Assembly: GCA_902478765.1 (NCBI GenBank)
Contig: CABSMN010000074.1
Location: forward strand, 1-6,348
Source: an uncultured Collinsella sp.
GTDB lineage: Bacteria > Actinomycetota > Coriobacteriia > Coriobacteriales > Coriobacteriaceae
Direction: 5' to 3'
DNA length: 6,348 nt
Positions within the stretch are counted from its first letter, which is position 1, and the number at the start of each line of letters is the position of its first letter. A program made the translations under genes and the position numbers. Below the pieces are notes generated by a model, which saw only the letters and a program-made list of their open reading frames with translations, made no database searches and had not been told where the DNA came from. Below are positions 5,805-6,348 of the stretch, in pieces.

Positions 5805-5832
5805 AAAAGAAAAGCCCCCGTTGACGGAGGCT
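5805..5832 (-). terminator. Orphan terminator behind the tRNA-Arg fragment
   Basis: The minus-strand stem 5825-5832/5813-5820 has a 4-base loop and a TTTTCTTTT tail, matching the terminators of the intact tRNA-Arg copies. It follows only the 20-nt tRNA fragment. Confidence 0.75.
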
Positions 5833-5843
5833 TCAAGTTCAAT

Positions 5844-5863
5844 TGGTGCGGCGTATAGGATTC
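5844..5863 (-). pseudogene. tRNA-Arg 3'-end fragment
   Basis: Twenty bases are identical to the 3' end of tRNA-Arg(ACG), from CCA through the acceptor strand into the T-loop (GGATTC in plus sense). Identity stops at 5864, where the hairpin module begins. It is the exact counterpart of the tRNA-Ser fragment at 1190-1207. Confidence 0.88.
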
Positions 5864-5970
5864 CGCGTATCCGCTCCGCGGATCCGCACCGGCTTCGGCC
5901 GCCTGCCGGCGTCCTCGCCCGCTCGCTAAAAACGCTCCGCGTTTTCCTTACGCTCGCGCCTCGACCGAGG
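5864..5970 (-). repeat. Five-hairpin structured module at tRNA-Arg
   Basis: The hairpins are: 5869-5874/5878-5883 (loop GGA on the minus strand); 5891-5893/5898-5900; 5908-5911/5916-5919; a two-tier hairpin with inner stem 5929-5935/5939-5945 (7 bp, loop GGA) and outer stem 5920-5926/5952-5958; and 5959-5963/5966-5970. The outer stem has two central mismatches that on the minus strand are tandem G-A pairs, which are tolerated. On the plus strand they would be T-C. Order, spacing and loop types match the module at 1208-1310, while most stem sequences differ. It is flanked by GGATTC (5858-5863) and GAATCC (5974-5979). Confidence 0.7.
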
Positions 5971-6053
5971 TTCGAATCCATGCGGTGTCTGCCTAAAAGA
6001 AAAGCCTCCGTTGCCGGAGGCTTCAAGTTCAATTGGTGCGGCGTATAGGATTC
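5951..6053. repeat. Direct repeat copy 2 of the tRNA-Arg 3' region
   Basis: This is the second copy of the 103-bp repeat at 5761-5863. Here it runs on into the complete tRNA-Arg copy 2. Confidence 0.9.
5995..6022 (-). terminator. Terminator of tRNA-Arg copy 2
   Basis: A perfect 8-bp minus-strand stem, 6015-6022/6003-6010, carries a GCAA tetraloop and a TTTTCTTTT tail. It lies just after the CCA end. Confidence 0.88.
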
Positions 6054-6110
6054 GAACCTATGACGTTCTGATTCGTAGTCAGACCCTCTATCCAGCTGAG
6101 GTAACGCCGC
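6034..6110 (-). tRNA. trnR-ACG: tRNA-Arg(ACG), copy 2, CCA encoded
   Basis: The body is identical to copy 1: acceptor stem 6110-6104/6044-6038, anticodon ACG at 6076-6074, discriminator A, CCA at 6036-6034. The leader and promoter spacer differ from copy 1, so the gene itself, not the whole unit, is what has been kept identical. It is followed by its terminator and then by the hairpin module. Confidence 0.97.
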
Positions 6111-6122
6111 GACTTGTTGATT

Positions 6123-6151
6123 ATTATGCACATAGACTGAATAATGGTCAA
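6123..6151 (-). promoter_or_regulatory. Promoter of tRNA-Arg copy 2
   Basis: TTGACC (6151-6146), 17 bases and CATAAT (6128-6123) lie twelve bases before the tRNA, as at copy 1. Directly upstream of the -35 box, TTTTTTCGAAAAAA (6155-6168) gives A/T tracts in the position of an UP element. Confidence 0.87.
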
Positions 6152-6261
6152 GCATTTTTTCGAAAAAAGTTATCGAATTGGATTTTTACTCATTTGAGGC
6201 AATTTGGGGCGGCTTGGATCGGTCGGCATTCAAAGCCCGTCACTCAGCTGTATCGCCATAT

Positions 6262-6288
6262 AAAAAAGCCTCCGTTGCCGGAGGCTTT
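6262..6288 (-). terminator. Terminator of tRNA-Arg copy 3
   Basis: A perfect 10-bp minus-strand stem, 6279-6288/6265-6274, has a GCAA loop and a T-run. Unlike copies 1 and 2, no T-arm-like sequence follows it. The gap 6152-6261 to the promoter of copy 2 holds no gene that I can see. Confidence 0.87.
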
Positions 6289-6298
6289 CAAAATCAAT

Positions 6299-6348
6299 TG
6301 GTGCGGCGTATAGGATTCGAACCTATGACGTTCTGATTCGTAGTCAGA
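6299..6348 (-). tRNA. trnR-ACG: tRNA-Arg(ACG), copy 3, cut by the window edge
   Basis: The 3' part from the anticodon arm to CCA (6301-6299) is identical to copies 1 and 2, with anticodon ACG at 6341-6339. The 5' part lies beyond base 6348, so completeness cannot be judged. It shows that the array has at least three members. Confidence 0.92.

Larger units (their letters stand above)
5761..5863. repeat. Direct repeat copy 1 of the tRNA-Arg 3' region
   Basis: This 103-bp stretch recurs at 5951-6053 with four mismatches and a period of 190 bp. It contains the module end, a plus-oriented T-arm-like sequence (AGGTTCGAATCC), a terminator and the 3' end of tRNA-Arg. A more diverged copy of the inner part lies at 5533-5625. 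This copy ends inside the T-loop. Confidence 0.9.

Noticed and set aside
5559..6155. 198-residue minus-strand open frame across the tRNA-Arg array
   Set aside because: It translates tRNAs, terminators and hairpins, producing tRNA-derived phrases such as 'HRFESYTPHQ'. It is not a protein gene.

Overview
The window suggests a fairly GC-rich Gram-positive actinobacterium, most likely Coriobacteriia and Collinsella-like. This is inferred from protein style, the actinobacterial 'NPFxPxxGxxPPxLxGRD' ATPase family, CCA-encoding tRNAs and the palindromic repeats. No search was run, so the genus is a guess.

Layout, left to right. (1) At 1-1056 (+) is the 3' part of a D-alanyl-D-alanine carboxypeptidase (PBP5/S11 family), closed by a strong intrinsic terminator at 1083-1115. 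(2) At 1117-1514 is a tRNA-Ser(GCU) locus read on the minus strand. An intact tRNA with promoter and terminator is preceded in plus-strand coordinates by a duplicated, truncated tRNA-Ser 3' end with its own orphan terminator. A roughly 100-nt cluster of small hairpins lies between the two. (3) At 1566-1702 are two copies of a 55-57-bp palindromic repeat. (4) At 1747-2829 (-) is an orphan P-loop ATPase with a C-terminal winged helix. Just upstream of its Shine-Dalgarno sit six tandem 9-10-bp iteron-like units (2845-2900) and a GC hairpin (2900-2932). (5) At 2991-5432 (-) is a large hypothetical protein of 813 residues with a C-terminal TPR region and a GTG start. (6) At 5536-6348 is a minus-strand tRNA-Arg(ACG) tandem array: two complete identical copies, a third cut by the window edge, and a 20-nt tRNA-Arg 3' fragment. 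The fragment is followed by a hairpin cluster of the same architecture as the one at tRNA-Ser.

The protein genes are housekeeping (cell-wall carboxypeptidase) or of unknown function (ATPase, TPR protein), and nothing ties them into one pathway. The most unusual content is non-coding. At two unrelated tRNA genes the same design occurs: tRNA, terminator, inverted T-arm-like sequence, a five-hairpin module, then a displaced tRNA 3' end broken inside the T-loop plus a second terminator. The direct-repeat periods are almost equal (191 and 190 bp). The modules can be aligned by structure although their stems differ in sequence. The minus strand carries very stable GNA/GNRA loops. I propose a small, non-autonomous, tRNA-T-loop-targeting element that folds as single-stranded DNA or RNA. 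This is inference; the repeats, fragments and hairpins are seen directly.
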